DNA of 64,000 nucleotides from Oscillospiraceae bacterium MB08-C2-2 (GTDB taxonomy: Bacteria; Bacillota; Clostridia; Oscillospirales; Ruminococcaceae). The DNA is taken from the NCBI GenBank assembly GCA_035621215.1, contig CP141729.1:1882944-1946943 (forward strand). The letters are read 5' to 3'. Both the position numbers and the translations under genes were made by a program. Of this stretch, positions 62,136-64,000 are shown piece after piece (within the stretch, counting starts at the first letter, position 1; every line of letters starts with the position of its first letter). The notes beneath the pieces were generated by a model that worked only from the letters and a program-made list of their open reading frames with translations, did no database searches and was not told the origin of the DNA.

Positions 62136-64000
62136 TTATTTAAACTCTACAATAGTAACTCCGGATTCGCCCTCGCCGTAGACGCCAAGGCGGTAGCTTT
62201 TGATCAGCCGATGCTGTTTCAGGCGCTGGTGAACAGCTTTGCGCAAAACACCGGTGCCTTTTCCGTGTATAACAGTCAGCAGCTTGATGTTGCTCAGCAA
62301 AGCTTTATCGATAGCACGATCCAGCTCCATTAAGGCCTCATCCGAGGTCATGCCCCGCAAATCGGCTTCGGTTTGGGAATCCTCCTTGGCTGCGCCAACC
62401 ACACGGCGGGTATTGACCGCTCCGCCGCCCACGCTAACTCTGCCTTCTTTTTCCAAAAGGCGCAGGGATTCCAAGGGCACCTTCAGCTTCATGATGCCTG
62501 CCTGCACCTGCACCTGACCGGAACTATCCGGCTCGGATAGAACGGTGCCTCGGGTGCCGGTATCTGCCATCTGCACCAAATCGCCACGACGAATGGGGCG
62601 TGGAAGCCGGTAACTGCTCTTTTTGCGGGTAACCGGATCGGCCAGTTCCTCCAGCTTGCGCAGGTTTCCTTTAAAGGAGCCCCGCTTTTGCGTGACCGCA
62701 GCGGAAAACTCTTTTTTGTCCTTTTCCTTTTTCAGGTCGTCCAGCTCATCCAAAAGCTGCTGTGAGGCAAAACGGGTCTGCTCCACGATGCTTCTGGCCT
62801 GTGCTCTTGCCCGTTCCAGTTCCTGTTCGTTGGATTTTTCAAGAGACTGCCTCATCTTGGAGGCAATCTGCTTGGCCTCATCGGCCTCCATACGGTAGCG
62901 CCGTGCCTGCTCTTTTTCCTTTTCCAGCTCAAGGCGGGCTTCTTCCAGACTGGATACCACATCTTCAAAGCGGGTATTCTCTCCCGAAACCAGTTCCTTA
63001 GCCTTCTCGATAATGTCTTCGGGCAGGCCAAGGCGTTGGCTGATGGCAAAAGCATTGGAGCGCCCGGGTATGCCGATCAGCAGGCGATAGGTGGGGCGCA
63101 GAGTCGCCACATCGAATTCGCAGCTGCCATTTTCCACGCCGGGGGTTTGCAGGGCATAGAGCTTGATCTCAGGATAATGGGTGGTAGCGGCAATGCGTGC
63201 ACCTTTTTCCCGCAGGCTGGTGATAATGGCAACAGCCAGCGCCGCACCCTCTACCGGGTCGGTTCCCGCGCCCAGCTCATCGATGAGCACAAGGGAACCG
63301 CTGTCCGCCGCCGCCAGAATAGCAATGATATTGGTCATATGGCCGGAAAAGGTAGAAAGGCTCTGCTCGATGGACTGTTCATCCCCAATATCCACCAGTA
63401 CCTTTTCAAAAAAGGATACGGGGCATTCCTCAGCGGCGGGAATCATCAGGCCACACATAGCCATCAGGGAGAGAAGCCCAAGGGTTTTCAGGGCAACGGT
63501 TTTACCGCCGGTATTGGGGCCGGTAATAACCAATGTATCAAACTCTCCGCCAATCATAATGTCAATGGGCACGATAGAGGCAGCAGGAATCAGAGGATGC
63601 CGGGCTTTTTTAAGCTGGGTTTTTCCATCCCGGCCCAAAACAGGCAGAGTGGCCTTCATATGATCGGCCAGACGGCTCTTGGCAAACTGAACATCCAGCT
63701 GCACCAGCGCATCGTAATCATCCCGAATGTCCTCAAGGCACCCGGCCACTTGCCCCGAAAGAGCCAGAAGAATACGGGCAATCTCGTGCTGCTCTTTGCT
63801 TTCCAATTCTCGAATCTGGTTGTTGGCCTCCACCACTGCCAAGGGTTCCACAAACAATGTGGCTCCGCTGGAGGAGGTATCGTGAACCAACCCTTTAATC
63901 TCGCCACGGTGCTCCGCCTTAACCGGTACCACAAAACGGCCGTTGCGCAGGGTGACCAGCTGCTCCTGCAAATACTTACCGGTGGAACCGGAGCGGACCA
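62136..64000 (-). CDS. mutS2: Endonuclease MutS2 (5' part beyond window end)
   Basis: The C-terminal 620 residues of MutS2, an ATPase that in Firmicutes acts on recombination intermediates or collided ribosomes. Walker A is ITGPNTGGKTVALKTLG, Walker B is SLVLIDELGAGTDPVEGAALAVAI, and SIEQSLSTFSGHM is the ABC-type signature region. A coiled coil (EEARLELEKEKEQARRYRMEADE) and a KOW-like segment follow; the Smr nuclease domain is at the end (DLRGMTSDEALMELDRAID, VIHGKGTGVLRKAV). The frame is open to base 64000, so the N-terminal ~170 residues are outside. The family is about 780-800 residues. Confidence 0.95.
   Translation of the reverse strand, partial: VRSGSTGKYLQEQLVTLRNGRFVVPVKAEHRGEIKGLVHDTSSSGATLFVEPLAVVEANNQIRELESKEQHEIARILLALSGQVAGCLEDIRDDYDALVQLDVQFAKSRLADHMKATLPVLGRDGKTQLKKARHPLIPAASIVPIDIMIGGEFDTLVITGPNTGGKTVALKTLGLLSLMAMCGLMIPAAEECPVSFFEKVLVDIGDEQSIEQSLSTFSGHMTNIIAILAAADSGSLVLIDELGAGTDPVEGAALAVAIITSLREKGARIAATTHYPEIKLYALQTPGVENGSCEFDVATLRPTYRLLIGIPGRSNAFAISQRLGLPEDIIEKAKELVSGENTRFEDVVSSLEEARLELEKEKEQARRYRMEADEAKQIASKMRQSLEKSNEQELERARAQARSIVEQTRFASQQLLDELDDLKKEKDKKEFSAAVTQKRGSFKGNLRKLEELADPVTRKKSSYRLPRPIRRGDLVQMADTGTRGTVLSEPDSSGQVQVQAGIMKLKVPLESLRLLEKEGRVSVGGGAVNTRRVVGAAKEDSQTEADLRGMTSDEALMELDRAIDKALLSNIKLLTVIHGKGTGVLRKAVHQRLKQHRLIKSYRLGVYGEGESGVTIVEFK

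Overview
The window looks like chromosomal DNA of an anaerobic member of the Clostridia, probably an Oscillospirales/Ruminococcaceae-type organism. The support is indirect: Gram-positive AGGAGG ribosome binding sites on most genes, a Rex-type operator in front of adhE, a T-box leader, MutS2, an nptype LarBCE set and a Clostridia-like 16S gene. Housekeeping regions look moderately GC-rich, whereas about 20.2-29 kb is visibly AT-rich, as expected for acquired DNA. No database search was possible, so taxonomy and all product names come from motif recognition.

Layout. 1-6 kb: sbcD (partial)-sbcC, a PfkB sugar kinase and a convergent CDF metal transporter. 6-20 kb: mixed single genes (nitroreductase, amidase-like protein, AMP-forming acyl-CoA synthetase behind a leucine-type T-box, membrane-anchored unknown protein, nucleoside phosphorylase, DEAD-box helicase, penicillin V acylase-like hydrolase, diguanylate cyclase, GNAT, DsrE-like, MFS exporter) and a broken tetR. 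20.2-29 kb: an AT-rich defence-like island on the minus strand: RelA/SpoT-domain protein, HsdR-N-type nuclease, then a compact operon of truncated helicase, AlbA_2/Schlafen-like protein, TIGR02391/Ymh-like protein, HEPN/Abi-like protein and SIR2-like protein. A 2.2-kb IS21-family element (28942-31174) cuts the helicase. 31.2-33.8 kb: remains of a conjugative-element accessory module (two AbrB-like proteins, DNA adenine methylase, small Cys-rich protein).

34-48 kb: rlmD, a 2-hydroxyacid dehydrogenase, tspO, then asnS-larE-larB-larC (nickel-pincer cofactor synthesis; LarC has a very long His/Asp-rich insert), an aspartate-type aminotransferase, purB, a small secreted protein, and an ECF sigma/anti-sigma-like pair. 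49-55 kb: adhE with a Rex box, an IS200-type element, a YbaN-like protein and a CoA-acylating methylmalonate-semialdehyde dehydrogenase. 55.6-61.4 kb: one complete rRNA operon on the minus strand (16S-Ala-Ile-23S-Lys-Glu-5S-Asn) with a strong promoter. 61.4-64 kb: a histidine-phosphatase-like protein lacking its catalytic His, and mutS2 (cut by the window end).

Intergenic DNA is unusually rich in structure: a ~105-bp double-hairpin element occurs three times, two short direct-repeat/hairpin elements bracket single genes, two stretches carry runs of consecutive perfect stem-loops, and a three-armed cloverleaf-like fold follows purB. The most interesting points are the truncated five-gene defence-like operon and the leucine-specific T-box that controls an acyl-CoA synthetase, which suggests isovalerate activation for leucine synthesis.
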